64,000 bases of DNA, taken from contig NZ_CP035733.1 of the NCBI RefSeq assembly GCF_009768975.1, positions 434,001-498,000 of the forward strand, written 5' to 3'. Shown in pieces: positions 8,823 through 18,489 of this stretch. This DNA comes from Sphingorhabdus lacus. GTDB taxonomy: Bacteria; Pseudomonadota; Alphaproteobacteria; Sphingomonadales; Sphingomonadaceae. The position numbers and the translations under genes were made by a program. The notes beneath the pieces are model-generated. The model was not told the DNA's origin. It did no database searches and worked only from the letters and a program-made list of their open reading frames with translations. Positions within the stretch are counted from its first letter, which is position 1; the number at the start of each line of letters is the position of its first letter.

Positions 8823-9500
8823 ATGATTCAACAAATTGGTATCATTACGGGCGTCGATGCCGAAGCGGCCGCGCTTTTCCCGGGACAAAGTAAGGATGCG
8901 GAACCACTGCACGGATTTCTGGTCCGGCAGGTGCAATTTGCGGGCAAGAATATTGCCATCACCTGCAGCGGGATCGGAAAGGTCAACGCAGCTATGGCGG
9001 CGATGATGCTGGCCGAACATTATAATGTACAGATGCTGCTGGTCGTGGGCACAGCGGGAAAACTGTCCGATATTGACGGGGATTGTTTCCAGATCACCGA
9101 AGCGGTGCAGGGCGACTATGGCGCGTCCCGCCACGACCATTTCGCGCATTATAGCGCAGGCGCCTGGCCTATAGGCGAGGAGCATATCGAACCTTTCCGG
9201 GCGATGGCGACGCCCGATATCGGCTTGCCGAAGGTGCGGATCATTACCGGCGATTGCTTTGTCGAAAGCTCTGACCATGGCCGCAGGCTGCATCAGGCGC
9301 TGGGCGGCGATATCATCGATATGGAAACCGCCGCCGTGGCGCAGGCGGCCGCACGGATGAACCTGCCCTGGGCCGCGATCAAGGCGACGACCGACAATGC
9401 CGACGGGTCGAGCAGCGGGGACTTCCAAAGCAATTTGAAACGCGGTGCCAAACGGGCCGCCGAAGCCGCCGAACGGATGATCTCGCTGATTGGCGGCTAG
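8823..9500 (+). CDS. 5'-methylthioadenosine/S-adenosylhomocysteine nucleosidase family protein
   Basis: Purine/uridine phosphorylase fold enzyme predicted to cleave the N-glycosidic bond of methylthioadenosine, SAH or a related nucleoside. Supporting features are the N-terminal IGIITGVDAEAAAL, CSGIGKVNAAMAA in the nucleoside-binding loop, GTAGKL, the acidic/hydrophobic IIDMETAAVAQAA signature (Met-Glu contacts ribose), and KATTDNAD with the catalytic Asp. The start at 8823 is chosen for GAGAAGG 5 nt upstream; a GTG at 8802 is less likely. The stop codon TAG uses the first base of the palindromic element that follows. The 225-residue length is normal. Confidence 0.8.
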   Translation: MIQQIGIITGVDAEAAALFPGQSKDAEPLHGFLVRQVQFAGKNIAITCSGIGKVNAAMAAMMLAEHYNVQMLLVVGTAGKLSDIDGDCFQITEAVQGDYGASRHDHFAHYSAGAWPIGEEHIEPFRAMATPDIGLPKVRIITGDCFVESSDHGRRLHQALGGDIIDMETAAVAQAAARMNLPWAAIKATTDNADGSSSGDFQSNLKRGAKRAAEAAERMISLIGG

Positions 9501-9761
9501 GCCGTGAACTCATAAATATCGACGTCGAGGCGTCAAAATGGCGAAGATATCGGGCCAAAATGCGCGCCGCCGATAGTCATTCTACCGGCAAGCGCATTTT
9601 GGTTCGAGATCGAAGCCATTTTGGCGTCCGAAGGATTTGACCCATTTTGCCCATGGCTGCGTCAGAAAGCCTTGAGATATATCTATATCCCGGCGGCTTC
9701 CTTCCTTGCCCTGAGCAAAATGGCCTCAAACCTCGACGACGATATTTATGAGTTCACGGCC
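9500..9761. mobile_element. 262-bp MITE-like element with 31-bp terminal inverted repeats
   Basis: The ends are 31-bp inverted repeats (9500-9530 and 9731-9761) that differ at one position; each reads GGCCGTGAACTCATAA and onward from outside in. A TA dinucleotide flanks both sides (9498-9499 and 9762-9763), consistent with a TA target duplication. Inside is another perfect 11-bp inverted repeat (CCAAAATGCGC at 9555-9565 against GCGCATTTTGG at 9592-9602) and several CAAAATGG/CCATTTTG copies. No plausible coding frame fits inside. The element lies exactly between two convergent genes and supplies a base to each stop codon. Confidence 0.75.
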
Positions 9762-11041
9762 TAAATCAGTAGGCCGACGGCATGGATTACAATCCCTGCC
9801 ATGCCGCCCACCAACGTTCCGTTGATGCGGATGAACTGGAGGTCGCTGCCCACCGCATTTTCGACGCGGTCGGTGATGGTGGAAGCGTCCCAGCCCTTGA
9901 TGGTGTCGGACACAAGCGCGACGATATTGTCGCCATAATTTTCGGTGGTACCGACAATGGCGCGGCGCGCGAAGCGGTTGATCTGGTGCTTCAGCCGGGC
10001 GTCCTCTTGCAAGGTGCCGCCCAATTTGATCAGCGCGTCGCCAAAGCTGCCCGCCAGGGCCGCATCGGGATTTCGCGCCGCCTTCAGCAAACCGCTGCGT
10101 CCCTGGTCCCACAGGCTGTTGATCCATTTGCTCATTGCTGGATTTTCGAGCAATTGGCCCTTCCAATGATTGACCTTCGCCTGCAATTCCTTGTCATGGC
10201 GCAGGTCGTGGGCAAGGCTGGCCAAACCCTCTTCGCCCTTTTCACGCAAGGGATGGTCGGGATCTTCGGCCATGTCATGCAGCAGCTTGTTCAGGCCATT
10301 GACGATGGCGTTGGCGAGCCGGTCGTCGAGACCGGTCCAGCGCATGATGGTATTGGCGCGTTCCTCGACCATTTCGCGGATGAGATGTTCGTTGGCCTCC
10401 AACGTCTTGGACGCCCATTTGATGATGCCGTCGAGAACGGGAATATGCCGCCGCTCACGGATCATTGCGGTCAGCAACTGGCCGAGCAGGGGGGCAATAT
10501 CGAGCTTGTCGAGCTGTTTGCGGATCGCGCCCTTGGCGACGCCACCAAGCCTTTCGTCATCCAGCGCGGCGATGATATCGCCCATCAGGCGCGATGCGCC
10601 CATACGCATCCGGCCTTCGCCACCTGAAGGCGCGCTCAGAAATTTGCCCATGGCGCCTGCGACATCCATGCGTTGCACACGGCGGGCGACAACCTTGGTA
10701 GTCAGGAAGTTCGACCGCAGAAAGCTTGCGAGCGTGCGGCCAAGCCGCTCCTTATTGTTCGGGATGATCGCCGTGTGTGGAATGGGAATCCCCAGCGGAT
10801 GCCGGAATAGCGCCGTGACCGCAAACCAGTCGGCGAGACCGCCGACCATGCCCGCCTCGGCAAAGGCCCGCAAAAAGCCCCAATGCCCCTGATAACGGGT
10901 TTCGAGATAATTTCCGGCAACGAACAGCGCAACCATGAACAGCAGCAGTGCGGTCGCAATGATCCGCATCTGCCGCAATTCGGCATCACGCTCCGCATAG
11001 CGCGTCTTTTCAGACTGCCCCAGTTGATTGGCTGACTTCAC
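9761..11041 (-). CDS. DUF445 family membrane-anchored protein
   Basis: Conserved bacterial protein of unknown function, recognised as DUF445 by GGLADWFAVTALFRHPLGIPIPHTAIIPNNKERLG near residues 65-100. An N-terminal hydrophobic segment (about 27-45) anchors it, a long amphipathic, charged middle follows, and a final hydrophobic stretch (VGGMAGIVIHAVGLLI) ends the protein. Size is 426 residues, as usual for the family. Its stop codon TAG overlaps the end of the palindromic element. It is separated by 43 nt from the downstream RND permease stop, on the same strand; co-transcription is uncertain. Confidence 0.85.
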   Translation of the reverse strand: MKSANQLGQSEKTRYAERDAELRQMRIIATALLLFMVALFVAGNYLETRYQGHWGFLRAFAEAGMVGGLADWFAVTALFRHPLGIPIPHTAIIPNNKERLGRTLASFLRSNFLTTKVVARRVQRMDVAGAMGKFLSAPSGGEGRMRMGASRLMGDIIAALDDERLGGVAKGAIRKQLDKLDIAPLLGQLLTAMIRERRHIPVLDGIIKWASKTLEANEHLIREMVEERANTIMRWTGLDDRLANAIVNGLNKLLHDMAEDPDHPLREKGEEGLASLAHDLRHDKELQAKVNHWKGQLLENPAMSKWINSLWDQGRSGLLKAARNPDAALAGSFGDALIKLGGTLQEDARLKHQINRFARRAIVGTTENYGDNIVALVSDTIKGWDASTITDRVENAVGSDLQFIRINGTLVGGMAGIVIHAVGLLI

Positions 11042-11084
11042 ATCAATGCCTTAGACGAAGGCATGCCGTGCTGCAAAGGCTCGC

Positions 11085-14000
11085 TTACTCGGCAGGCTGC
11101 AAACCGCCAAGATCGCCCGCGTCCTTGCCCGATTTCTTGCCCGTCGTTGCCGGCACGACCGGCTTTTCGCCATGCTTTTCGGGATCATAGGTCAACAGGC
11201 GCGTGCGCAGCCATGGACCAACGCGCTTTTCAAAGCCGTCGGCAAGGCTGAAGCCTGCAGGAACGATCAGCAAGGTCAGCAATGTCGAAACAATCAACCC
11301 GCCGATCACAACCGTTCCCATTGGCGCACGCCATTGTCCGTCACCACCCAGCGATAGCGCGGTTGGCACCATCCCTGCGGTCATGGCAACGGTGGTCATG
11401 ACGATCGGCTGGGCACGCTTGTGGCCTGCCTCCATAATCGCCTGGAATTTGGGAACACCGCGTGCCATTTCCTCGATCGCGAAGTCGATCAGCAGGATGG
11501 AGTTTTTCGCAACGATACCGAACAGCATCAGCACACCGATGAACACCGGCATCGAAATCGGCTGCTGCACGATAGCGAGTGCCAGCATCCCGCCCAGCGG
11601 CGCGAGGAGCAATGAGCCCATGTTGACCAGCGGCGACATGAAGCGGTGGTACAAGAGCACCAGAACCGCAAACACCAGCAGCGTTCCCGAAATCAGCGCC
11701 GTCAGGAAGTCCCGCTGCATTTCGGCTTCCCACTCCTGGCTACCGAACGGAGCGCGCGACACGCCTGTCGGCAGGTTCTTCATGATGGGCAGATTGTTGA
11801 TCTTGGTGTCCGCCATCGACGACACAATGCCCGGTGCGAAGTCGGCACCGATGAAGATACGGAAATTCTGGTTCCGCCGCTGGATCGATGTCGGACCAGC
11901 ACCGAAGCTGATATCCGCGACACGCGACAGGGGAACCGACCCGCCATTGGCAAGCGGCACCGGCAGATTGCGAATGATGTCGAGACTTTCGCGCGATTCC
12001 TTCGCGAGCATCACGCGGATCGGAATTTGGCGGTCGGACAGCGAGAATTTCGCGCTGTTCTGGTCAATGTCGCCCAAGGTTGCGATGCGGATGGTCTGGC
12101 TCAGCGCGACGGTCGTGACACCCAATTGGGCGGCAAGGTCGGTGCGCGGGGTAATCAGTAGTTCGGGACGCTGAAGGTCAGCCGAGATACGCGGTGCGCG
12201 CAGTTCGGGCAGGGTCTTCATCTGCTCGACCAGGGTTGCTGCTGTCTCGTCCAGCTTTTTGGGGTCCGAACCGGACAGCATGACGGAGACGTCACGCCCC
12301 GATCCACCACCGCCCGGGCCATTGGCCTGGAAGGTGACGCGGGCGTCGGCGATCTTGGTCAGCTGCGGCGTCAGGGCTTCTTCAAACTTCTGACTTGTAC
12401 GCGCGCGTTCCTTGTTCAAGGTGATAAATATACTCGCGCTGCCTTCACGCACACTTTGCAGTGCCGTTTTGACTTCGGGTTGCGCTTCAATGATAGCCGC
12501 GGCTTCATTCGTAACTTCGCGTGTCCGCTCCAGCGTGGTGCCGGGGACCATTTCGATACGGACGCGGCTGAAGTCCATATCGCCATCGGGGAAGAACTGC
12601 TTCGGCAAGACGACCATGAGCGCGACGGTCGTAGCCAGAGCCAGCACACCGATGCCCATCATCCAGCGCCGATGGCCAAGCGACCAGCGCAGGATTTTCA
12701 TATATTTTTCCATCCAGGCGCTTTCGCCATGTTCGGCAATGCCACCGGATTTGAGGAAATAGGCCGCAATCATCGGCGTGATCATACGGGCGACCGCCAA
12801 GCTCATCAGAACCGAGGCGACGACGGTGAGGCCGAAATTCTTGAAAAACTGGCCTGCGACCCCTGGCATCAGGCCGACGGGCAGGAACACCGCGACAATC
12901 GAGAATGTGGTGGCGACAACAGCCAGGCCGATTTCATCGGCGGCATCAATCGATGCCTGATAGGCGGATTTGCCCATGCGCATATGGCGCACGATATTCT
13001 CGATTTCCACAATGGCGTCATCGACCAACACCCCGGCCACAAGGCCCAGCGCCAGCAGCGACATGGTGTTGAGCGTGAAGCCCAGAAGATCGAGGAACCA
13101 GAAAGTCGGAATAGCGGACAGCGGAATCGCGATGGCCGAGATGACCGTCGCGCGCCAGTCGCGCAGGAACAGGAACACGACGACGATGGCAAGCAATGCG
13201 CCTTCGATCATCGCCGCCATCGAGCTCTTATACTGCGCCTTCGTATAGTCGACACTGTTGAACAGGGTCGTGAATTTGACGCCGGGATTTTCCTTTTCGA
13301 TTTCCGCGATCTTTTTCATCGCTTCATCGAAAACGGTCACGTCGGACGCGCCTTTTGCGCGGGACATGCCGAATGTAACGACCTGCTTTCCGCCTGCGAA
13401 GGCCATGGCGCGCTGTTCGCTGAAGCCGTCGGTGACTTCGGCTACGTCGGCAAGCTTGATGTTGCGTCCGCCGCCCAGACTGATCTGGGCTTGGCCGAGG
13501 GCATAGGCATCCGGGGCGTTACCAAGAACGCGGACGGACTGGCGCGAGCCAGCGATTTGCGACTGGCCGCCCGATGCGTTGACATTCTGTTGGCGCAAAA
13601 CGCCGTTGATCTGGCTAGCTGTGACGCCGAGCGACTGCATCTTCGCAGGGTCGAGGATGACGCGGATTTCGCGGTTGACGCCGCCGTTCCGGCTGACCGA
13701 GGCCATGCCTTCGACCGCCAGCAGGCGACGGGCGACCGTGTCGTCCACGAACCAGCTCAGCTGTTCCAGCGTCATGTCGCTGGCTTCAACGGCGAAATAG
13801 GCGATGGGGTCGCTCGAGGTTGCAACCTTGAAAATCTGGGGTTCCAAGATGCCGTCGGGTAGATCGCTGCGGATCTGGTCTACGGCATTCTTGACTTCGC
13901 TGACGGCGGCATTGATGTCGTCGCCAATTTCAAATTCCGCGCTGACGGTGGTGTTGCCCTCGCTTGCCGACGCATCGATGTTGCGCACGCCCTGCACACT

Positions 14001-14225
14001 GCGGATGGCAGATTCGACCTTTTGCGTGATCTGGGTTGTGATTTCGGACGGCGCCGCGCCGGGTTGCGAAATGGAAACCACCACAACCGGAAATTCGATA
14101 TCCGGGTCATTCTGTACGTCCATATTCCGGAACGACATGATGCCCGCCAGCGTGAGCGCCAAAAACAATACAATCGGAACCACCGGATTACGGATGGACC
14201 ATGCGGAGATATTACTGAAATTCAT
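11085..14225 (-). CDS. RND efflux transporter permease (HAE1 family)
   Basis: Proton-driven inner-membrane pump of a tripartite efflux system. The 1046-residue chain has the two-fold RND layout: TM1 at the N terminus, a large periplasmic loop, TM2-6, TM7, a second loop and TM8-12. The TM4 proton-relay aspartates are visible in [18 protein letters not shown]. An N-terminal amphipathic segment, [17 protein letters not shown], is typical of the MdtB/OqxB-like branch. The C-terminal tail is charged and extended. It follows its adaptor gene by 28 nt, forming a two-gene operon without an outer-membrane channel, which must be encoded elsewhere. Substrates are unknown. Confidence 0.93.
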   Translation of the reverse strand: MNFSNISAWSIRNPVVPIVLFLALTLAGIMSFRNMDVQNDPDIEFPVVVVSISQPGAAPSEITTQITQKVESAIRSVQGVRNIDASASEGNTTVSAEFEIGDDINAAVSEVKNAVDQIRSDLPDGILEPQIFKVATSSDPIAYFAVEASDMTLEQLSWFVDDTVARRLLAVEGMASVSRNGGVNREIRVILDPAKMQSLGVTASQINGVLRQQNVNASGGQSQIAGSRQSVRVLGNAPDAYALGQAQISLGGGRNIKLADVAEVTDGFSEQRAMAFAGGKQVVTFGMSRAKGASDVTVFDEAMKKIAEIEKENPGVKFTTLFNSVDYTKAQYKSSMAAMIEGALLAIVVVFLFLRDWRATVISAIAIPLSAIPTFWFLDLLGFTLNTMSLLALGLVAGVLVDDAIVEIENIVRHMRMGKSAYQASIDAADEIGLAVVATTFSIVAVFLPVGLMPGVAGQFFKNFGLTVVASVLMSLAVARMITPMIAAYFLKSGGIAEHGESAWMEKYMKILRWSLGHRRWMMGIGVLALATTVALMVVLPKQFFPDGDMDFSRVRIEMVPGTTLERTREVTNEAAAIIEAQPEVKTALQSVREGSASIFITLNKERARTSQKFEEALTPQLTKIADARVTFQANGPGGGGSGRDVSVMLSGSDPKKLDETAATLVEQMKTLPELRAPRISADLQRPELLITPRTDLAAQLGVTTVALSQTIRIATLGDIDQNSAKFSLSDRQIPIRVMLAKESRESLDIIRNLPVPLANGGSVPLSRVADISFGAGPTSIQRRNQNFRIFIGADFAPGIVSSMADTKINNLPIMKNLPTGVSRAPFGSQEWEAEMQRDFLTALISGTLLVFAVLVLLYHRFMSPLVNMGSLLLAPLGGMLALAIVQQPISMPVFIGVLMLFGIVAKNSILLIDFAIEEMARGVPKFQAIMEAGHKRAQPIVMTTVAMTAGMVPTALSLGGDGQWRAPMGTVVIGGLIVSTLLTLLIVPAGFSLADGFEKRVGPWLRTRLLTYDPEKHGEKPVVPATTGKKSGKDAGDLGGLQPAE

Positions 14226-14253
14226 GGGCGAGGGTCCCGATTGTACAATGTTA

Positions 14254-15432
14254 TTATGGCTTTTTCAGAAGCTTGGGATTGATCGTTTCGTCCGGATTCA
14301 GGAAACCACCTGCATAGAGAACGACGCGTTCGGTTCCGTCCAGACCGCTGGCGATGATCAGACCATTTGCGGTCGTGTCGCCAACCTTCACAGGACGCTG
14401 CTTCACCTTATTGTCCTTGCCGACGATGTAGACAAAGCTACCCTCGCGACCGGTCTGAACGGCGGATTCGGGCAATACTGGCGCCGACATTGATCCGGCC
14501 TTGATCTCGACCGAGGCAAAGCCGCCCGGACGCAGGGCCTTGTCAAAGGGCAGGGAGATGCGGGCGATGCCTTGGCGGTTCTGCGTGTTAATCATCGGCG
14601 CAACCTGCCAGATGGTCCCGTTGAACACGCGGTCGGTGCCGACGGGCGTAACGCTTGCGGGCACGCCTTCGGTGACGAGCGCGAGGTCATTTTCGCTCAG
14701 CTGTGCTTGCAATTCCATCTGACCGTCCTGGGCCAAGCGGAACAGGATGCCGCTGCCGGCCGAGACGGTCTGGCCGGTCTCCACATTGCGTTCCAGAACA
14801 TAGCCCGAAACAGGCGCACGAATATCGAGCCGTGCATTGCGTGCGCGGGTTTCACCCAATTGCGCATTGGCAACATTGACGCGGGCGCGGGCGGCATCAC
14901 GAGTCGCTGTTTTGCGATCCACATCCGCCTTCGAAATAAAGCCGCGCTCAACCAGTTGAAGTGCGCGGTCTAGTTCATTTTGTGCCAGCAACAGGTCTGC
15001 ACGGGCGACCCCAATTTGGGCCTCCAGCGCGGCGGCCTGCTGGACCTGCACCGAACGGTCGACGGAAATGAGAACCTGGCCACGCTGGACCCAGTCGCCT
15101 GCGTCGACAAAAACGCGCGTTACCTGACCACCTTCGCCGACGACGCCGACGGGGATTTCGCGGCGGGCGGCCAATGTGCCGGTGGCGTTGATCGCGCGGA
15201 CAACGGTGTCGCGTCCGGGGGCCACCACAGTCACTGTCTGCGCCTGCGAGTTCTTTTCGTCACCGGCAGGGGCTGCAGCGCCGCTTCCGCCCATGAAATA
15301 ATAGGCTGCACCGATGGCAACCAATATGGCCACGACGATCAAGGCGATGATGACCCGACGACGGCTCGTGTTTTCGCGCTCCGCGAGCACTCCGCCGTCC
15401 AACGTTCCGCTCATTGTAGTTTCGTAATTCAT
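14254..15432 (-). CDS. RND efflux periplasmic adaptor (membrane fusion protein)
   Basis: Periplasmic adaptor linking the RND pump to an outer-membrane channel. From M1 (ATG at 15432, with GGAAAG upstream; a TTG at 15462 is rejected) a short cytoplasmic tail leads to one membrane helix at about residues 26-46. Then come barrel-sandwich halves (AINATGTLAARREIPVGV and IRAPVSGYVLERNVETG), an alpha-hairpin between them, and beta-barrel and membrane-proximal domains ending in AGGFLNPDETINPKLL. It has no lipobox, so anchoring is by the helix. The upstream 172 bp to the next terminator probably hold the operon promoter, but no operator was recognised. Confidence 0.92.
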   Translation of the reverse strand: MNYETTMSGTLDGGVLAERENTSRRRVIIALIVVAILVAIGAAYYFMGGSGAAAPAGDEKNSQAQTVTVVAPGRDTVVRAINATGTLAARREIPVGVVGEGGQVTRVFVDAGDWVQRGQVLISVDRSVQVQQAAALEAQIGVARADLLLAQNELDRALQLVERGFISKADVDRKTATRDAARARVNVANAQLGETRARNARLDIRAPVSGYVLERNVETGQTVSAGSGILFRLAQDGQMELQAQLSENDLALVTEGVPASVTPVGTDRVFNGTIWQVAPMINTQNRQGIARISLPFDKALRPGGFASVEIKAGSMSAPVLPESAVQTGREGSFVYIVGKDNKVKQRPVKVGDTTANGLIIASGLDGTERVVLYAGGFLNPDETINPKLLKKP

Positions 15433-15634
15433 ATCGGCTTTCCAAATTTGATCGCGGGGCAATGATACACAGTGCCAGCACGTTTGCAGAACTGTGTTAC
15501 CCTAATAAGTCACCGCCTGCAAGGCGTGCGTTTAGGTTTCGATTAACGACCCATTTTCATTAACCCTACCGTCATTGCGGTTGAACCACAATACAGTGGG
15601 ATACCTACACTATTCGACGAACGACGTCGCACAG

Positions 15635-15662
15635 AAAAGCCGCGCAGAATCTCTGCGCGGCT
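15635..15662 (-). terminator. Rho-independent terminator after the YeaQ-family gene
   Basis: GCCGCGCAGA and TCTGCGCGGC form a perfect 10-bp stem with a 3-nt loop. On the minus strand it is followed by TTTT (AAAA at 15635-15638). It lies 23 nt past the stop of the GlsB/YeaQ-type gene. Confidence 0.85.
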
Positions 15663-15684
15663 CCTATAATCTGCGAATGAGAAT

Positions 15685-15948
15685 TTAGCGGACGCGACCG
15701 CGCTGAATCAGGTTTAAAATGCCCAAAACGATGATTGCGCCGATAAAGGCCACGATCAGTCCGGTCAGCGAAAACTGCTGCACACTGCCCATGATTCCAA
15801 AGCGGTTGGCAATCAGATTGCCGACTACGGATCCGACGCATCCAGCAACGACATTCCAGAAAATGCCCATCGAAGCGTCGCGGTTCATCACCTTGCTCGC
15901 GAGCCAACCAGCGATTCCGCCCACGATAATTGCAACTATCCAACCCAT
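15685..15948 (-). CDS. GlsB/YeaQ/YmgE family stress-response membrane protein
   Basis: Small (87-residue) membrane protein of the transglycosylase-associated family, usually stress induced. It has three hydrophobic stretches and the family pattern GWIVAIIVGGIAGWLASKVMNRD near the N terminus, then a glycine-rich second segment and a third ending in RGRVR. The start at 15948 is fixed by an almost ideal Shine-Dalgarno, GAGGAGGTAAAT, directly upstream; the longer frame lacks one. Single gene, flanked by terminators on both sides. Molecular function of the family is not known. Confidence 0.9.
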   Translation of the reverse strand: MGWIVAIIVGGIAGWLASKVMNRDASMGIFWNVVAGCVGSVVGNLIANRFGIMGSVQQFSLTGLIVAFIGAIIVLGILNLIQRGRVR

Positions 15949-16062
15949 ATTTACCTCCTCTCGGCCGTTCTCCAAAGGAACGGGCGCGGCAAGATAATAA
16001 CGCGGTCGGGCGGGAACGCTACATGCAATAGGCCGATATCTTGTAAACTTATCGGGCAAAAG

Positions 16063-16093
16063 AAAAACCCCCGCACCGAAGCGCAGGGGTTTT
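16063..16093 (-). terminator. Rho-independent terminator after sciP
   Basis: Read on the minus strand, CCCCTGCGC, a TTCG loop and GTGCGGGGG form a 9-bp stem (two G-U pairs) followed by TTTTT. The upstream side carries AAAA, so it could also work in the other direction. It starts about 22 nt after the sciP stop codon. Confidence 0.85.
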
Positions 16094-16114
16094 CATATGC
16101 TTAGCATGCATTTC

Positions 16115-16414
16115 TTAGTATTTTTGCTGACGCTCGTACAGGTCACGATAATGCTGGATACGCGTGACGCGCAGACCCGGCATGCCCGAACGATCGACGG
16201 CACGTTGCCAAGAGGCAAACTCTTCCAGCGTCAGGCCATAGCGTTCGCAGGCGTCGTTGATGGACAAGAGACCACCATTGACCGCTGCGACCACTTCAGC
16301 CTTGCGCCGCACAACCCAGCGTGTGGTCCCAGCCGGTGGAAGACTCGACAATGTTAACGGCTCTCCCAACGGGCCGATTACTTGTGCCGGGCGAATTTTT
16401 TGATTCTCAATCAT
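16115..16414 (-). CDS. sciP: SciP/DUF1153 CtrA-inhibitory cell-cycle regulator
   Basis: Small helix-turn-helix protein. In Caulobacter SciP binds the CtrA response regulator and blocks CtrA-dependent transcription in G1. The 99-residue product carries the DUF1153 pattern throughout: VIGPLGEPLTLSSLPPAGTTRWV, RRKAEVVAAVNGGLLS, DACERYGLTLEEFASWQ, and the C-terminal RVTRIQHYR. Start at 16414 has GAGGAC upstream. A possible upstream reading frame ends in an ATGA overlap with it. The upstream region holds GANTC sites (16402, 16499, 16742), the target of the CcrM methylase that times such genes in alphaproteobacteria; their relevance here is inference. Confidence 0.9.
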   Translation of the reverse strand: MIENQKIRPAQVIGPLGEPLTLSSLPPAGTTRWVVRRKAEVVAAVNGGLLSINDACERYGLTLEEFASWQRAVDRSGMPGLRVTRIQHYRDLYERQQKY

Positions 16415-16782
16415 AACGTCCTCGATACTCCATGCCCCGCATGGGTTAACTGTACCCCGGTTGCTTCATCTTCTAGGCGATGGTCTTTGATATAGCCTGA
16501 ATCGGATTGGTAAACATCCGCTTCACACATTGGTTCCGCCTTAATTTTCTGCCCGAAAGCACCGCAAACCGCCACTTTCGCCCGGTCCTTGGTAGCGAAA
16601 AAATTGATCCGCCGGGTAATAAAGTCCCCACTTGCTTCCATGCCATTTGCAGCCTGTCGCACGGCACGCACGGTACGGCTATTTGCCTGGCGCGCCGAAG
16701 CCATCGCCAACATCGCCACATAATCATTTTTGCGGTCGACCGAATCTTGACGCGGTGCCGAGTGGGGGAATGTCATTTCCAT
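16411..16782 (-). CDS. Uncertain small protein upstream of sciP
   Basis: A 123-residue frame in front of sciP, ending in ATGA with the sciP start. I do not recognise it. The first two-thirds use codons like the neighbours (GCG, TTG, CGC), and a G-rich AGGGGGG sits just upstream of the ATG at 16782. The last third contains rarer codons (CTA, TTA, GTA) and has no recognisable domain. It is basic, without signal peptide or membrane segment, and has a central ITRRINFFATKDRAKVAV stretch. The alternative is that this 370-bp interval is a long sciP control region and not a gene. Confidence 0.35.
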   Translation of the reverse strand: MEMTFPHSAPRQDSVDRKNDYVAMLAMASARQANSRTVRAVRQAANGMEASGDFITRRINFFATKDRAKVAVCGAFGQKIKAEPMCEADVYQSDSGYIKDHRLEDEATGVQLTHAGHGVSRTL

Positions 16783-16949
16783 GACACCCCCCTAGCGCAG
16801 CATTTTATAACATGGGGTAAAGGCGCCATTCAGAGGATGTTAGCCGAGGTTAACGGTAATTATCTTTTTGCCCCCAATGCTGTTTCAAATTGAGAAGTAA
16901 CGACGGAAAACTGGCCTTTTCGTTCCGCTGCGCCTATGTGGCCTGTCAA

Positions 16950-18074
16950 ATGATTGACGATATATATCTGAACGATTTTCAACTTGGCCCCGATTTGGCG
17001 GGAAAACGGATCGTTGTCGCGATGTCCGGCGGCGTTGATTCGTCCGTCGTGGCGGCCCTGGCGGCGCGTTCCGGCGCGGAAACCGTGGGCGTTACCCTGC
17101 AGCTTTACGATCATGGCAGCGCGGTAAAGCGTGCCGGGGCGTGCTGTGCCGGGCAGGATATCCGCGATGCCCGGGCTGTTGCCGACAAATTGGGCATCGC
17201 CCATTATGTGTTCGACCATGAAAGCCGCTTTCGCGAATCCGTAATCGACCATTTCGCCGATGAATATATGGCGGGGCGCACACCGATCCCCTGCGTGCGC
17301 TGCAATATGGGTGTCAAATTTACCGATCTGTTCCGGCTGGCCAAGGAATTGGGCGCGGACTGCCTCGCCACCGGCCATTATGTCCGCCGTGTCGAAGGCC
17401 CCGCAGGCGCGGAGCTGCATCGTGCTGCGGACCCGGCGCGGGACCAGAGCTATTTCCTGTTTGCCACGACACAAGACCAGCTCGACTATTTGCGTTTCCC
17501 GTTGGGCGGTATGCCCAAGCCACAGGTGCGGGCCATTGCGCAGGAACTGGGTCTCGTAGTCGCGATGAAGCCCGACAGTCAGGATATCTGCTTCGTACCC
17601 GATGGCGATTATGCGTCAGTCGTCCGCAAGGTGCGCCCCGATGCCGAACTGGGCGGTGATATCGTCCATCTCGACGGCCGCGTGCTGGGGCAGCACAAGG
17701 GCATGATCCACTATACCGTTGGACAGCGCAAAGGTCTGGAAGTCGGCGGACAGCCGGTGCCTCTCTATGTCATCCGCCTTGATCCCGCGACGCAGCAGGT
17801 AATTGTCGGACCACGCGAGGCCTTGGCGGTGCAGGCGGCGCGCATTGTGGACGCAAACTGGCTGGCGGATGTTCAGGGACGCGCCATATTCGCCAAAGTG
17901 CGTTCTATGGCAAAGCCGGTGGCTGCGCGGATGGATGGCGAATGGCTGAGCTTTGATGCGCCCGAATATGGCGTTGCCCCCGGTCAGGCCGCCGTCTTTT
18001 ATGATGGCGAGCGTGTACTGGGTGGTGGCTGGATCGAAGAAACAATGGCGGTCGAGCTGGTCAACGCCGCCTGA
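16950..18074 (+). CDS. mnmA: tRNA-specific 2-thiouridylase MnmA
   Basis: Installs the 2-thio group on U34 of tRNA-Lys, -Glu and -Gln, using ATP activation and sulfur relayed from IscS. The PP-loop is [10 protein letters not shown] at residues 23-32. The two catalytic cysteines are C115 (in PIPCVRCN) and C214 (in [12 protein letters not shown]), and GHY and the DQSYFL tRNA-contact motif are present. The ATG at 16950 gives 374 residues, the normal length; an upstream TTG at 16890 in the same frame has no support. No strong Shine-Dalgarno is visible. The gene ends 9 nt from the convergent stop of the next gene. Confidence 0.95.
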   Translation: MIDDIYLNDFQLGPDLAGKRIVVAMSGGVDSSVVAALAARSGAETVGVTLQLYDHGSAVKRAGACCAGQDIRDARAVADKLGIAHYVFDHESRFRESVIDHFADEYMAGRTPIPCVRCNMGVKFTDLFRLAKELGADCLATGHYVRRVEGPAGAELHRAADPARDQSYFLFATTQDQLDYLRFPLGGMPKPQVRAIAQELGLVVAMKPDSQDICFVPDGDYASVVRKVRPDAELGGDIVHLDGRVLGQHKGMIHYTVGQRKGLEVGGQPVPLYVIRLDPATQQVIVGPREALAVQAARIVDANWLADVQGRAIFAKVRSMAKPVAARMDGEWLSFDAPEYGVAPGQAAVFYDGERVLGGGWIEETMAVELVNAA

Positions 18075-18083
18075 CGATTTGGG

Positions 18084-18458
18084 TCAGAGCGCTTCAATCT
18101 CTTTCGCGTTCAACTGGACACATCCGAAAGTCCCGCGCCGTTCGGCGACCGCTTCGGCCAGAAAGGGTACGCTTGCGTAGACGCGCTTGTTTTCGGGGTC
18201 ATCGGACAGCCGGACCATTTCCATGCCCGCTTCCTTGTCGGTTTCGCAGCTGTCCATGCTGCGGCCCTCAATATAGCGGCATGAGCAGGTGATATGCGCG
18301 CCATAGGCCGCGCCGACCTTGGCCTGTCCCTTGATGGTTCCCCAATTCCAGACGGCCCACACTATAACGCACGCCGCAACGACGAGGACGGCAAGACGCA
18401 GCCTGCGCATCAGGATGTTCGGCTCTTTCGCGGTCGGCTTTGAAGTTGCGGTTGCCAT
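18084..18458 (-). CDS. Small membrane-anchored protein with four cysteines, unknown function
   Basis: Not a family I can name. The start at 18458 is chosen for GGAGG four bases upstream, giving 124 residues. A cytoplasmic, Lys/Arg-bearing N terminus is followed by one hydrophobic helix (LRLAVLVVAACVIVWAVW) and a periplasmic-looking domain with THCSCR-like ITCSCRY, DSCETDKEAGME and a late FGCVQ, so three or four cysteines could form disulfides. It is divergent from the serine-hydrolase lipoprotein gene with only 31 bp between start codons, so the two share a promoter region and may work together at the cell envelope; this is inference. Confidence 0.65.
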   Translation of the reverse strand: MATATSKPTAKEPNILMRRLRLAVLVVAACVIVWAVWNWGTIKGQAKVGAAYGAHITCSCRYIEGRSMDSCETDKEAGMEMVRLSDDPENKRVYASVPFLAEAVAERRGTFGCVQLNAKEIEAL

Positions 18459-18489
18459 ATGGCCTCCATCTGGTGCATCGGTACGCGCC

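Noticed and set aside
12456..13862. 468-codon open frame opposite the RND permease
   Set aside because: Antisense shadow, very rich in His, Asp and Gln, without a recognisable domain.
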